DNA from: Thermoplasmata archaeon
GTDB lineage: Archaea > Thermoplasmatota > Thermoplasmata > Thermoplasmatales > Thermoplasmataceae
Direction of reading: 5' to 3'
Length of the DNA stretch: 36,822 bases
Assembly (NCBI GenBank): GCA_021826925.1
Contig: JAKAYB010000003.1
Location: 1 to 36,822, forward strand
This document shows, one piece after another, positions 7,587 through 16,984 of this stretch. A program made the translations under genes and the position numbers. Each line of letters begins with the position of its first letter. The first letter of the stretch is position 1. The notes under the pieces were generated by a model. The model saw nothing but the letters and a program-made list of their open reading frames with translations. It made no database searches and had not been told where the DNA came from.

Positions 7587-9103
7587 TACCCCTGAGAGCG
7601 ATACAGCTGCTTCAGATGATGGAGGAGAGCCTTCTCAAGAGTATCAGGGAGACTTTCATCTTTTACGGCAGGACTTATACGTCTGGCGATATTGTGGGAA
7701 TGTACAGGTCTGTTGCAGGATACCTCACTGAACTTGGTATCGGCAACGGGGATGTGGTTGCTATTGATCTTCTTAATCGGCCGGAACTGATTATAATCAT
7801 CATGGGATCGTGGATGGCTGGTGCCACGGTTACTCCCATAAACGTTCATCTAAAGGAACAGGAGATCTCCTACCAAATTGCGGATTCAGGGGCAAAAATA
7901 GTCTTCGGGGAATTATCCTACAGGGAAAAGATCGAAAATGCCATTGAAAGGACAGGAGTGAGAGTTGAAAAGGTAATTTTGGACTTTGATAAGGGTGATT
8001 TATCAGGAGACCTCTACAGAAAGGTCTTTCATGGGAAGGCGAATTTTACTGCTTCCCCAGACAATCCTGATGATCTTTTTATTATATACACCTCAGGTAC
8101 CACGGGAAAACCAAAGGGCGCAGTTCTCACAGCGCAGAATGTTTACAGAGAAGCCATTCAACTTCAACACGCCGTTGGTCTAGAAGACAGCGATAGGATC
8201 ATAATTATCCTGCCTCTTTTTCATGTGAACAATCTCATGTTCAGCATTGCCTCCATCCTTAAGGGAGGATCCCTTGTTATTCTCAGGAAATTTGATCCTG
8301 AGGAGTTCTTTGAGTCTGTGAAGAAATACGAGCCTACCATTTTTTCGGGCGTACCCACAATTTACAAGATACTCTTAGACTCAGCAAACGAGGGTCATAT
8401 AGCAAGCCTTTCTTCACTCAGGATTGGAATTTGCGGTGCTGCCCCCATGCCAGTGAAATGGTTTGAAGACTTTGAGAAGGCATATGGGATAAAGATAATC
8501 GAGGGATACGGGATGACTGAAGGCACGGTAGCCTCAACAATAAACCCAAGGTTCGGGACAAGAAAAATAGGATCTATAGGTATACCACTGCCCGGACAGG
8601 ATGTCAGAATTTTTTCAGAGAACGATGAGGATCTGCCGCCTGGTCAGATTGGGGAAATTGTGATCAGAGGGCCAAACGTCATGAAAGGGTATCTCAACAG
8701 GAAACATGAAACTGAAGGAACTCTCAGAAATGGTTGGCTTCACACTGGTGATCTTGGATACATGGACAACGATGGTTATTTTTACATTGTTGACCGGAAG
8801 AAGGATATGATTATAAGGGGAGGAGAAAACGTGTACCCAAAGGAGGTTGAGAACGTAATCAGTACAATGCCTGGAGTCTCAGAGGTGGCAGTAGTCGGAA
8901 AAAAAGACGAGAAATATGGCGAGGAAGTTGTTGCCTTTATTGTTAGGAAGGATGCGCAAATGAGCGATACACAGGTAATTGATTTCTGCAAATCAAATCT
9001 TGCATGGTACAAATGCCCGAAGGAGATTTTTTTCATTGATGCACTACCAAAGAACTCTGTCGGAAAGATCCAGAAAAATGAACTGAGGGATGCCTTAAAG
9101 TAG
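7583..9103 (+). CDS. AMP-forming acyl-CoA synthetase (long-chain/o-succinylbenzoate-like)
   Basis: GTG start overlapping the previous stop (GTGA); IIYTSGTTGKPKGA, EGYGMTEG, GGENVYPKEVE, LPKNSVGKIQK. Confidence 0.95.
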   Translation: MIPLRAIQLLQMMEESLLKSIRETFIFYGRTYTSGDIVGMYRSVAGYLTELGIGNGDVVAIDLLNRPELIIIIMGSWMAGATVTPINVHLKEQEISYQIADSGAKIVFGELSYREKIENAIERTGVRVEKVILDFDKGDLSGDLYRKVFHGKANFTASPDNPDDLFIIYTSGTTGKPKGAVLTAQNVYREAIQLQHAVGLEDSDRIIIILPLFHVNNLMFSIASILKGGSLVILRKFDPEEFFESVKKYEPTIFSGVPTIYKILLDSANEGHIASLSSLRIGICGAAPMPVKWFEDFEKAYGIKIIEGYGMTEGTVASTINPRFGTRKIGSIGIPLPGQDVRIFSENDEDLPPGQIGEIVIRGPNVMKGYLNRKHETEGTLRNGWLHTGDLGYMDNDGYFYIVDRKKDMIIRGGENVYPKEVENVISTMPGVSEVAVVGKKDEKYGEEVVAFIVRKDAQMSDTQVIDFCKSNLAWYKCPKEIFFIDALPKNSVGKIQKNELRDALK

Positions 9104-9121
9104 TTCTCTACATCTGAGAAC
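9103..9121 (+). terminator. possible stem-loop at the 3' end of the acyl-CoA operon
   Basis: GTTCTC(tacatct)GAGAAC starting within the stop codon of the 7583-9103 CDS; not followed by a T-run. Confidence 0.3.
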
Positions 9122-9315
9122 GTTGCAATGCGTGCACCGGGCTTAGCCGGGATCAGCGTGATTGTGTGATATTGCCTCATCCTATCATTGTGTTGTTTGT
9201 TACCGTCTCTATATGTATAATAAACCGCAGAACCGATCGTTTCGGGAAACTAGCATTATGGCAAAAATGTTGTATATATTTTACAATTTACAGTATCCTG
9301 ATCTCTCTGCTTTTA

Positions 9316-9590
9316 CTACCACGATACCTTTTCAAGTGCATCAAGGATGTCCTTCTGCTCTCTTATCCTTTCCAGCTCTATGGTGTGTCGCATCATCCAC
9401 CAGGATCTCTGAGGCGGTGTCGATCATGAATCTGATTTCCATTGACATGCCCAGAAGCCTTTTCCTGTATGTTGCCTCGTATTCTTTTGAATCTGTGATC
9501 GCCGGCACTGGGAATTTCCCCCTGTATTCCTGCATCAGTGCATTTATGTTATTTCTGAATGTTTCGTATTCAGACTGTGTGATGACGAAA
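9316..9590 (-). pseudogene. frameshifted small ORF (partner of the DUF2080 gene), probable transposon-associated protein
   Basis: ...ITQSEYETFRNNINALMQEYRGKFPVPAITDSKEYEATYRKRLLGMSMEIRFMIDTASEILVDD then, after a 1-nt shift near 9388-9396, RHTIELERIREQKDILDALEKVSW* (stop 9316-9318); both halves look like one coding protein. Confidence 0.5.
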
Positions 9591-9620
9591 GTATAATATA
9601 TATTGAGTATATATATCTTT

Positions 9621-9785
9621 GTGAAGAAGGTCAAAGTTGTTGAGGCCAATGAGATTACGGTTAAGAACATTCAAGCCTATATGGAAAGAGTTGTGACAAA
9701 ATTCGGATCAGGAGCAAAGGTGGACTGCCCCAAGGAATTCCTGGGAAAGAAAGCCTATCTTATAATTGAAAAGGATGATGAATGA
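9621..9785 (+). CDS. DUF2080 family (putative transposon-encoded) small protein
   Basis: GTG start; VKKVKVVEANEITVKNIQAYMERVVTKFGSGAKVDCPKEFLGKKAYLIIEKDDE, matching the 'xxxGxSAKVxxPKExxGKxxxVIxxE' DUF2080 signature. Confidence 0.65.
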   Translation: MKKVKVVEANEITVKNIQAYMERVVTKFGSGAKVDCPKEFLGKKAYLIIEKDDE

Positions 9786-9962
9786 CGACTTATGTCCAAA
9801 AGTCCCTTACTCTCTATTGTTATTTAAAAATGTAAATAAAATGAACAAAAACAAATAAAATTTTTTGTTGCATGCGAATACCCTAGAATACTGTGTCGGC
9901 GAACGACGATTAAAATAAAGCATTACAAATGTAAGTGTTTTTGTATACACACGTATAGAGAA

Positions 9963-10035
9963 CGGGCCCACCGGGATTCGAACCCGAATTATAGGCTCCG
10001 GAGGCCTATGTGATGATCCATTACACTATGGGCCC
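9963..10035 (-). tRNA. tRNA-Arg (anticodon CCG)
   Basis: Minus strand GGGCCCA-TA-GTGTAATGGATCATCAC-A-TAGGC-CTCCGGA-GCCTA-TAATT-CGGG TTCGAAT CCCG-G-TGGGCCC-G: 7-bp acceptor stem, TTCGAAT T-loop, anticodon loop CTCCGGA. No encoded CCA. Confidence 0.93.
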
Positions 10036-10523
10036 TAACTCTTGTAGCCTATCTCTCTAAGTAGTTTTATTCTTTTGCCTCTCTGCAAGGCATCTTCTAT
10101 ACCAAGAGGGGAGTAACCATCGATTACTCCTAAAATTCCACATCCCCTTTCGAGCTCTGCAAGAATGACATCCACAGGGTTACTTGTTGCAGCAAAAATT
10201 CTTCCGACTTCCTGGCAATTCTTGATCGCGTTAAGAATACTGATAGGAAACGCATTTTTTAATATAATTAGGAAAGTATGTCCAGCTGATAATTTCTTAA
10301 GGTTCTCCAAAGCCACCTCTATTAAATGACGATCGTTGCCCTCAAACCTGAGGAGTCTTTCACCTGAAGCCTCCGAAAACGCCAGAGCGTACTTTGCTTG
10401 TGGTACATAAGTTTTGATTATTTCATTTAAGTCTTCAACCGTCTTTATGAAATGAGAATATCCGAGTATTATGTTGGAATCTTCTGGCACTTCCAAACTT
10501 ACCGTTTTTATTTTTGTTTCCAT
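10035..10523 (-). CDS. adenosine-specific kinase (PF04008/DUF355 family)
   Basis: 162 aa; motifs AFSEASGERLLRFEGND, GHTFLIILKNAFPISILNAIK, ATSNPVDVILAE...GILGVIDG characteristic of the family. Confidence 0.85.
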   Translation of the reverse strand: METKIKTVSLEVPEDSNIILGYSHFIKTVEDLNEIIKTYVPQAKYALAFSEASGERLLRFEGNDRHLIEVALENLKKLSAGHTFLIILKNAFPISILNAIKNCQEVGRIFAATSNPVDVILAELERGCGILGVIDGYSPLGIEDALQRGKRIKLLREIGYKS

Positions 10524-10595
10524 ACTTCGATAATATAAAGATTAAGATTAAGTTTGCCTCTGAACAAAAGAATTGTACAAAATTAAATAACTGTT

Positions 10596-12164
10596 ATGTA
10601 TATCATTTTCGTGGAGTTTTACGAGCTCATTGCATCCGAGATAAACAGCTCGGAATTAACCGACAACAGCAGATTGCAGAAACGGAAACTGGAACTTTCG
10701 AGGAAATTAGGCCTTGATCACGTTCCAAGTAATTCCGAGATACTTGCTTCTGGATTAGTTGAGAAAGATAAACGAGAAATTCTGAAAATCAAGCCCACTA
10801 GAACTATGTCCGGAGTTGCAGTAGTAGCCGCAATGACATCACCGGAGAGATGTCCACATGGCAAGTGTATTTTCTGTCCGGGCGGTGTAGACAATAATTC
10901 TCCGCAATCATATACTGGCTATGAACCATCTGCCTTACGCGGCAGAGCAAACAATTATGATCCTTATAACATAGTTTTTAATCGGTTAAAGCAACTGGAA
11001 ACTATTGGCCATGATACAAGCAAGGTCGATCTTATCGTAATGGGTGGCACTTTCACTGCACGAGATAATGATTACCAAACTATGTTTGTTAAAGGTTCCA
11101 TGGATGCTATGAATAAATTCATTTCACCGAGTCTTGAGTATTCTATAGCGAATAATGAAACGGCCTCCAGAAGATGTATCGGGCTTACAGTGGAAACAAA
11201 ACCTGATTGGTTTTTTGAAAGAGAGATTGATTTTTCACTCTCTTACGGTACCACAAAGGTAGAGCTTGGAGTACAGATACTCAATGATAAGATACTTAGG
11301 CAGAATGGAAGAGGACATGGCATTCAGGAAATTATAAGATCTTCTGCCCTCTCCAGAGACGCAGGCCTTAAAATAGTCTATCATCTCATGCCAGGAATGT
11401 ATGGTTCCAGCATAGCAGAAGATAAAAAAAGCTTCGACCTGATGGTGTCCGATCCTGATTACAGGCCAGACATGCTTAAGATATACCCAACACTTGTGGT
11501 CAAAGGTACATCATTATACAGGCTGTGGAAACTCGGTAAATACACCCCACCAGATACAGAAGATGCTGTGGATCTTATCACATATTTCATGAAAAATATG
11601 CCACCATGGATACGCGTACAGAGGATGCAACGCGATATCCCCGTGAAATTTATAGAAGCAGGTGTAAAGCGAAGTGACCTAAGAAATCTCGTTATGGACA
11701 GATTGAGGGAAGAGGGAATAAAGACTTGGGAAATAAGGACCAGGGAGATAGGACACAGGAGATCCAGGGTAAAATCTATAGGGATAACCAGGCGTGATTA
11801 TAAGGCTTCAAATGGAAAGGAGGTATTTCTTTCTATTGAGGATGAGGAACATATTTATGGTTATCTTCGGTTAAGAATACCGAGCGAAAACTCACATAGA
11901 CAGGAGATCCGCGACGGTTCCATTGTAAGGGAAATTAAAGTACTTGGGGACGTTGTTCCAATCGGGTTTCATGAAGAGGAGCAGTGGCAACACCACGGCC
12001 TTGGAACTAACTTGATGAAAGAAGCGGAAAGGATTTCAAAAGAGGAATTTGATAGAAGGAGAATCTTAGTTATAAGCGGAATTGGAGCTCGTGAGTACTT
12101 CAGAAAACTCGGTTACGAGCGACTGGGACCATACATGGCGAAAGACGTGGCTGGATTGAAATAA
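10596..12164 (+). CDS. elp3: Elp3-like tRNA uridine-34 carboxymethyl synthase (radical SAM + GNAT)
   Basis: TSPERCPHGKCIFCPGGVDNNSPQSYTGYEP radical-SAM cluster; VMGGTFTARD; C-terminal GNAT with HHGLGTNLMKEAE and GAREYFRKLGY. Confidence 0.95.
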   Translation: MYIIFVEFYELIASEINSSELTDNSRLQKRKLELSRKLGLDHVPSNSEILASGLVEKDKREILKIKPTRTMSGVAVVAAMTSPERCPHGKCIFCPGGVDNNSPQSYTGYEPSALRGRANNYDPYNIVFNRLKQLETIGHDTSKVDLIVMGGTFTARDNDYQTMFVKGSMDAMNKFISPSLEYSIANNETASRRCIGLTVETKPDWFFEREIDFSLSYGTTKVELGVQILNDKILRQNGRGHGIQEIIRSSALSRDAGLKIVYHLMPGMYGSSIAEDKKSFDLMVSDPDYRPDMLKIYPTLVVKGTSLYRLWKLGKYTPPDTEDAVDLITYFMKNMPPWIRVQRMQRDIPVKFIEAGVKRSDLRNLVMDRLREEGIKTWEIRTREIGHRRSRVKSIGITRRDYKASNGKEVFLSIEDEEHIYGYLRLRIPSENSHRQEIRDGSIVREIKVLGDVVPIGFHEEEQWQHHGLGTNLMKEAERISKEEFDRRRILVISGIGAREYFRKLGYERLGPYMAKDVAGLK

Positions 12165-12406
12165 CTCTGCTCATTCTCTATCTAGTCATTCCTAAATTGT
12201 TAGATGGTCTAAAACCGTACGAGTCAGAAAGTAGTTATGAAAACGACGCCAGATGTTTCTTGCTTTCAGGCTTTCAAAATTCCGCAAATGCCGAACACTT
12301 GCTATCTTTTGTTTTATATTTTAGTGTCTGAACGTGCATAAATTTAGCCCTCAAAGAATGATTTACACATTTTTAAATATACGTGTTGCATTAATGCGAG
12401 AAACCG

Positions 12407-12496
12407 ATGATTGTAGCATACCTCGCATTGGGCCTTATAGTATTTGGCCTTGTATTATACCTTATCTATGCAATAGTCGGAGCTGAGAAATTTTGA
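12407..12496 (+). CDS. kdpF: KdpF-like small membrane subunit (29 aa)
   Basis: ATG...TGA: MIVAYLALGLIVFGLVLYLIYAIVGAEKF; single TM with a KdpF-like C-terminus (cf. E. coli ...YALINAEAF); stop overlaps the TTG start of kdpA (TTGA 12493-12496). Confidence 0.82.
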   Translation: MIVAYLALGLIVFGLVLYLIYAIVGAEKF

Positions 12497-14262
12497 CTAA
12501 TTTAGATGTAAGTGGTAATGGTTCTTTTTGGGGCATGTTTTTTCTCCAGAACCGATTGGTCTCTGGCGCCATAATAATCATAATTTACATATTGATAATG
12601 CTGATTTTTGCCTATCTGATTTCTGGCTACATAAGCAGCATATATCTTGACAGAAAGACTTCAGTTGACAGAATACTTAAGCCTATTCTACTTTTCGCTG
12701 AGAAATTATTTGGGGAAGATTCATCCAAAAAGATGAAGTTAAGAGAGTATTTCTTGACTCTAGTCTTATTCAACGCCTCTGCGGGTATTATAGCCTTCCT
12801 CTTTCTTTATTTTCAGAATAGAATCCCGTTTTTCGGCTCTTATTATCAATATAGCCCATCACTGGTGTTCAATACAGTGACTAGTTTTTTAACTAATACA
12901 AACCTGCAGAATTATTCGAATCCATTGCATCTTTCTTATTTCTCAACAACTTTCGTCCTCATGGGTCTGATGTTTCTTAGTGCGGGGACAGGTTTTGCTG
13001 CTTCGAAGGCATTTATTCATGGCATCAAGAATGACGACGGCTACCTTGGAAACTTCTATCACGATTTCTTAGTTGCTATAATATACCTTATTTTTCCCCT
13101 TACTCTCATCGTCACCATAATTCTACTTCCACTAGGGGTGCCTCAGACAATGCAGCCTTATGTTATAGTACATCCTATTCTTTCCAACTCTATTTTCAAG
13201 GTCCCACTTGGACCTGTATCCACATGGGAAGCGATAAAGAATATAGGCACAAATGGCGGAGGATTTTATGGGGCGAACGCGGCATCACCATTTGAAAACC
13301 CTAACTGGATATCAAACCTCGTTGAATTCGTAAGTTTCACGATCATTCCTCTTGGATCATTGATGTCTCTTCGTTACATATTTAACGACAAAAGATTCGT
13401 GAATATGTTAATAGGTGTATTGTTAGGTATATTCCTTTTCACCACATTCATGACATTCTTCGGTGAGTATGTTGGCATACCACAGTTATCCATGCTGGGG
13501 ATAATTTATAACGGAAACATGGTAGGCAAAGAGACTGCAATAGGTCTTTCCCAGAGCTCGATCTTTTCAACCGGAGCGGTATTCACTTCAACAGGTGCTG
13601 CGGCGACGCAGCTACTTACTTTCACGCCTGCAGGTATTCTGGGTGTACTTGGGAACCTTATTTTGAACGACCCACTTGGCGGTGTTGGCACGGGTGTTCT
13701 CAATATATTCATGTACGTCATATTTGCCATATTTATAACCGCGTTGATGGTAGGAAAGCTTCCTGAATTGATGAGTTTGAAAATTGGATCAAAGGAAATA
13801 AAGTACTCCACGTTATCGCTGGTTACCCATCCCCTTCTAATTCTCATACCATTTGGTATTACAATTTTCTTTCTCCCGCATATCCTTGCACCTTTTACTA
13901 ATCCAAGATCGGACATAATAACGGAGATATTCTATGAATTTGCTTCAGCGGCTTCCAACAACGGATCTGCAATGGGTGGATTCACCGTTAACCAACCATA
14001 TTTGAATTATGTTGAGGGTGTGATTATGTTACTTGGAAGGTATCTTTTGATGTTTTTCCAGCTTGCTGTTGCGCAATCATTTGCATATAAAATTCCAAAG
14101 GTACAGTTGGGTAGATCCATAGATACTGGATCCTTCACTTTTGGCCTTATGCTTTTTTCCACGATGATCCTTCTTGGAGTGCTTTCCTTCTTTCCAATAC
14201 TTGCCGTCGGACCATTTGAGGCTTGGGGACATTCTTTCGGCCTCTTCATCGGAGGCGTATAA
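12493..14262 (+). CDS. kdpA: K+-transporting ATPase subunit A
   Basis: 589 aa polytopic; NIGTNGGGFYGANAASPFENP, TSTGAAATQLLTFTPAG, AASNNGSAMGG selectivity-filter motifs. Confidence 0.97.
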   Translation: MTNLDVSGNGSFWGMFFLQNRLVSGAIIIIIYILIMLIFAYLISGYISSIYLDRKTSVDRILKPILLFAEKLFGEDSSKKMKLREYFLTLVLFNASAGIIAFLFLYFQNRIPFFGSYYQYSPSLVFNTVTSFLTNTNLQNYSNPLHLSYFSTTFVLMGLMFLSAGTGFAASKAFIHGIKNDDGYLGNFYHDFLVAIIYLIFPLTLIVTIILLPLGVPQTMQPYVIVHPILSNSIFKVPLGPVSTWEAIKNIGTNGGGFYGANAASPFENPNWISNLVEFVSFTIIPLGSLMSLRYIFNDKRFVNMLIGVLLGIFLFTTFMTFFGEYVGIPQLSMLGIIYNGNMVGKETAIGLSQSSIFSTGAVFTSTGAAATQLLTFTPAGILGVLGNLILNDPLGGVGTGVLNIFMYVIFAIFITALMVGKLPELMSLKIGSKEIKYSTLSLVTHPLLILIPFGITIFFLPHILAPFTNPRSDIITEIFYEFASAASNNGSAMGGFTVNQPYLNYVEGVIMLLGRYLLMFFQLAVAQSFAYKIPKVQLGRSIDTGSFTFGLMLFSTMILLGVLSFFPILAVGPFEAWGHSFGLFIGGV

Positions 14263-16256
14263 TGAAGATCAAAATTAAAGAAATCATGCTGGATTCATTG
14301 AAGGATTTTGACCCCAGATTCCTCAGGCATAATCCCGTAATGTTCGTTACAGAGTTGGCATTCATAGTTTCAATTATAGCCGCAATAATTCCCGGTTATT
14401 TCGATCTTCCTGTTACGCCCACTTACAGAGAATTCTATGTTGCAGTCATAGTATTGTTATTTCTTACAGTCCTCGCCTCAAATGTAAGCACCGCAATCTC
14501 TGAGGGAAAAAGCAAGGCTATCACAGATTCCTTAAGAGCCTTGAAGAGAAATACCCCTGCTAAAAAGGTTGATGGAAAGAAGATTGTCGAAGTTAACTCT
14601 TCGGATTTGAAGAGAGGGGATATTGTAATCGTTGAGGCGAATGACATAATTCCTACAGATGGGGAGGTAATTGATGGAACAGGTTATGTTAACGAATCCA
14701 GTGTGACCGGAGAATCCAGACCGGTCAGAAAAATACTTGGAGACAGCGTAACAGGATCGACGGTACTTCTTACTGATAAAATTAAGGTTCTTGTTACTGC
14801 AAATGAAGGTGAAACGTTCATAGACCAGATGATTTCGATAGTCCAGACAGCAGAGAGAGAAAAGACACCAAACGAAATTTCACTGCAAGTTTTGCTCTCT
14901 GGAATTACCCTCATATTTATGATTGTTACCGCTGCACTCTTTGCGGTTTCAGGTTTTGCGGGAGTAAAACCCGATTTGATAATACTAATAGTCCTTTTGG
15001 TTGCATTAATACCTACTACAATAGGTGGATTGATACCTGCTATTGGAATTTCAGCAATTAACAAGATATCTTCGCACAACATAATTGCAAAAAGTGGAAA
15101 AGCCGTAGAAAACGCTGGTGATATAGATACCATAATCCTTGACAAGACGGGAACTATAACAGTTGGAGAAAGAGGCGCAGTAAAATTTTATCCAAACCAA
15201 GGGGTAGACTATAAGAAGTTCGTAAAATACTGTGCTATGGCTTCTTTCCAGGATAGAACCAAGGAGGGTATGTCCATACTCAAACTTGCTGAGAAAGAAG
15301 GGATAAAGATAAGCGAATCTAACTTGAAATCATTCAAATTCATCCCTTTCTCTTCCGATACAAAATTTAGCGGTATTAAAGGAAATAAAGAGGAGATAAT
15401 GAAAGGATCGTATAATGCTCTCAGGAGCCTTTATGATCTATCGGATAAGTACATAGACAGCATATGCAAGGATATTTCCCTGAGAGGTGGGACCGCACTT
15501 ACTGTTACCAGAAACAAGAAGTTCATTGGCGTTATCGAGCTCTCAGATATACTTAAGCCTGGGATACGACAGAGGCTTGAAAGACTAAAGAGCATGAATA
15601 TCAAACCTATAATGTGCACCGGTGATGACGAAATTACTGCAAAATATATATGCAGCCAGATAGGAATAACAGATTACATAGCAAACAGCAAACCTATGGA
15701 CAAATACAACGTAGTTGTTAAAGAAAAAGAACAACAAAGGATGGTAGCAATGGTTGGCGATGGGACCAATGATGCACCTGCACTGGCTAAGGCTGACGTA
15801 GGTATGGCAATGAATAGCGGAACAGCAGCTGCAAAAGAAGCAGCAAACATGGTTGATTTAGAGAATGATCCAACAAAGCTTATGGACGTAATTTTCCTCG
15901 GAAAACAGATTCTTATTACTCGTGGCTCTCTGACCACATTTAGTATAGCAAATGATCTATCAAAATATTTTGTAATAGTCCCTGCAATTTTTGCCGCCTT
16001 CTCGTCGCTGGATTTCCTGAATCTACTCGATCTTACAAATCCTATTGTTGCAATAACTTCTGCTTTAATTTTTAACACAGTAATCCTCATTGTCTTGATC
16101 CCTCTTGCCCTGAGAGGAGTCAGATACAAGCCATCATCTGTGAATGAACTCTTAAGAAGGAACGTACTTATTTACGGTCTTGGCGGCGTAATATTGCCGT
16201 TCATAGCTATAAAGGTGATATATATGATAATGATCGCAAGCGGGGCGGTATGGTGA
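14262..16256 (+). CDS. kdpB: K+-transporting P-type ATPase subunit B
   Basis: DKTGTITVG, SSVTGESRPV, MVGDGTNDAPALAKADVG; ATG overlaps the kdpA stop (TAATG), so the ORF-track start 14223 is likely too early. Confidence 0.97.
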   Translation: MKIKIKEIMLDSLKDFDPRFLRHNPVMFVTELAFIVSIIAAIIPGYFDLPVTPTYREFYVAVIVLLFLTVLASNVSTAISEGKSKAITDSLRALKRNTPAKKVDGKKIVEVNSSDLKRGDIVIVEANDIIPTDGEVIDGTGYVNESSVTGESRPVRKILGDSVTGSTVLLTDKIKVLVTANEGETFIDQMISIVQTAEREKTPNEISLQVLLSGITLIFMIVTAALFAVSGFAGVKPDLIILIVLLVALIPTTIGGLIPAIGISAINKISSHNIIAKSGKAVENAGDIDTIILDKTGTITVGERGAVKFYPNQGVDYKKFVKYCAMASFQDRTKEGMSILKLAEKEGIKISESNLKSFKFIPFSSDTKFSGIKGNKEEIMKGSYNALRSLYDLSDKYIDSICKDISLRGGTALTVTRNKKFIGVIELSDILKPGIRQRLERLKSMNIKPIMCTGDDEITAKYICSQIGITDYIANSKPMDKYNVVVKEKEQQRMVAMVGDGTNDAPALAKADVGMAMNSGTAAAKEAANMVDLENDPTKLMDVIFLGKQILITRGSLTTFSIANDLSKYFVIVPAIFAAFSSLDFLNLLDLTNPIVAITSALIFNTVILIVLIPLALRGVRYKPSSVNELLRRNVLIYGLGGVILPFIAIKVIYMIMIASGAVW

Positions 16257-16894
16257 AAATTAGAACCTTCATAAAACCTATAGCTTTGGCACTTGTCGTT
16301 CTTTTCGTGATGGGTTTTGCTTTTCCAACTGTTATGTCTGTAATCACCGAAAAAGCCCTGCCAAACCAATCAACCGGAAGCCCAGTAAAAATAGGTGGGA
16401 AAATATACGGATCATACCTTCTGGCGGAAGCATTTAACAGCTCAATCTTCTTTCAGCCAAGGCCTTCGGCAATTTCATACAATCTGAGCCAGACGGGGGG
16501 TGGGAGTTGCTCTCTTGACAGCAGCGCAATGTTGAATCTTACGGATAAATATATAAAGAAGTTTGAAAAGGAAAATCCTGGCATAAACGTATCTCAGATA
16601 CCGGAAGGCATGGTATCTTTTTCTGGATCTGGGCTGGATCCTAACATACCACTACAGGGAGCCCTTGACCAGGTAAACAGGATATCAATATCTATACACG
16701 ATTTACTGAAAAACAAGAGTTCAGACATTGGAGTAAAAAACATTACCAATTTCCTCATGAGCAAAATTAACGAGAACAAGAAACAGAATTTTCCGTTCTT
16801 CGGATCGTACTATGTCAACACCGTGTTTCTTAATTTTGCCATAATTGCCTACCTAATGAATCTCAAAGCGCTTCCTTCGAACTATCTGGATTAG
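16250..16894 (+). CDS. kdpC: K+-transporting ATPase subunit C
   Basis: Single N-terminal TM; FFQPRPSAISYNLSQTGGGS; NKKQNFPFFGSYYVN..; overlaps kdpB by ATGGTGA. Confidence 0.93.
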   Translation: MVKIRTFIKPIALALVVLFVMGFAFPTVMSVITEKALPNQSTGSPVKIGGKIYGSYLLAEAFNSSIFFQPRPSAISYNLSQTGGGSCSLDSSAMLNLTDKYIKKFEKENPGINVSQIPEGMVSFSGSGLDPNIPLQGALDQVNRISISIHDLLKNKSSDIGVKNITNFLMSKINENKKQNFPFFGSYYVNTVFLNFAIIAYLMNLKALPSNYLD

Positions 16895-16984
16895 GTACCG
16901 CATTTATAACTAATGGAATTGGAATATTATGAACAAACAAAAAGGATCAGATGATATTCTCAGGACCGGTAAACTGCCAGTTTC

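Noticed and set aside
9122-9165. CCGGGCTTAGCCGGG palindrome-like element
   Set aside because: Only 4-bp self-complementarity; no further supporting structure or repeats.
12165-12406. Possible C/D-box sRNA between elp3 and kdpF
   Set aside because: No convincing RUGAUGA/CUGA box pair in proper spacing.
13506-16129. Several 60-153 aa antisense ORFs within kdpA/kdpB
   Set aside because: Shadow ORFs of the highly conserved Kdp genes.
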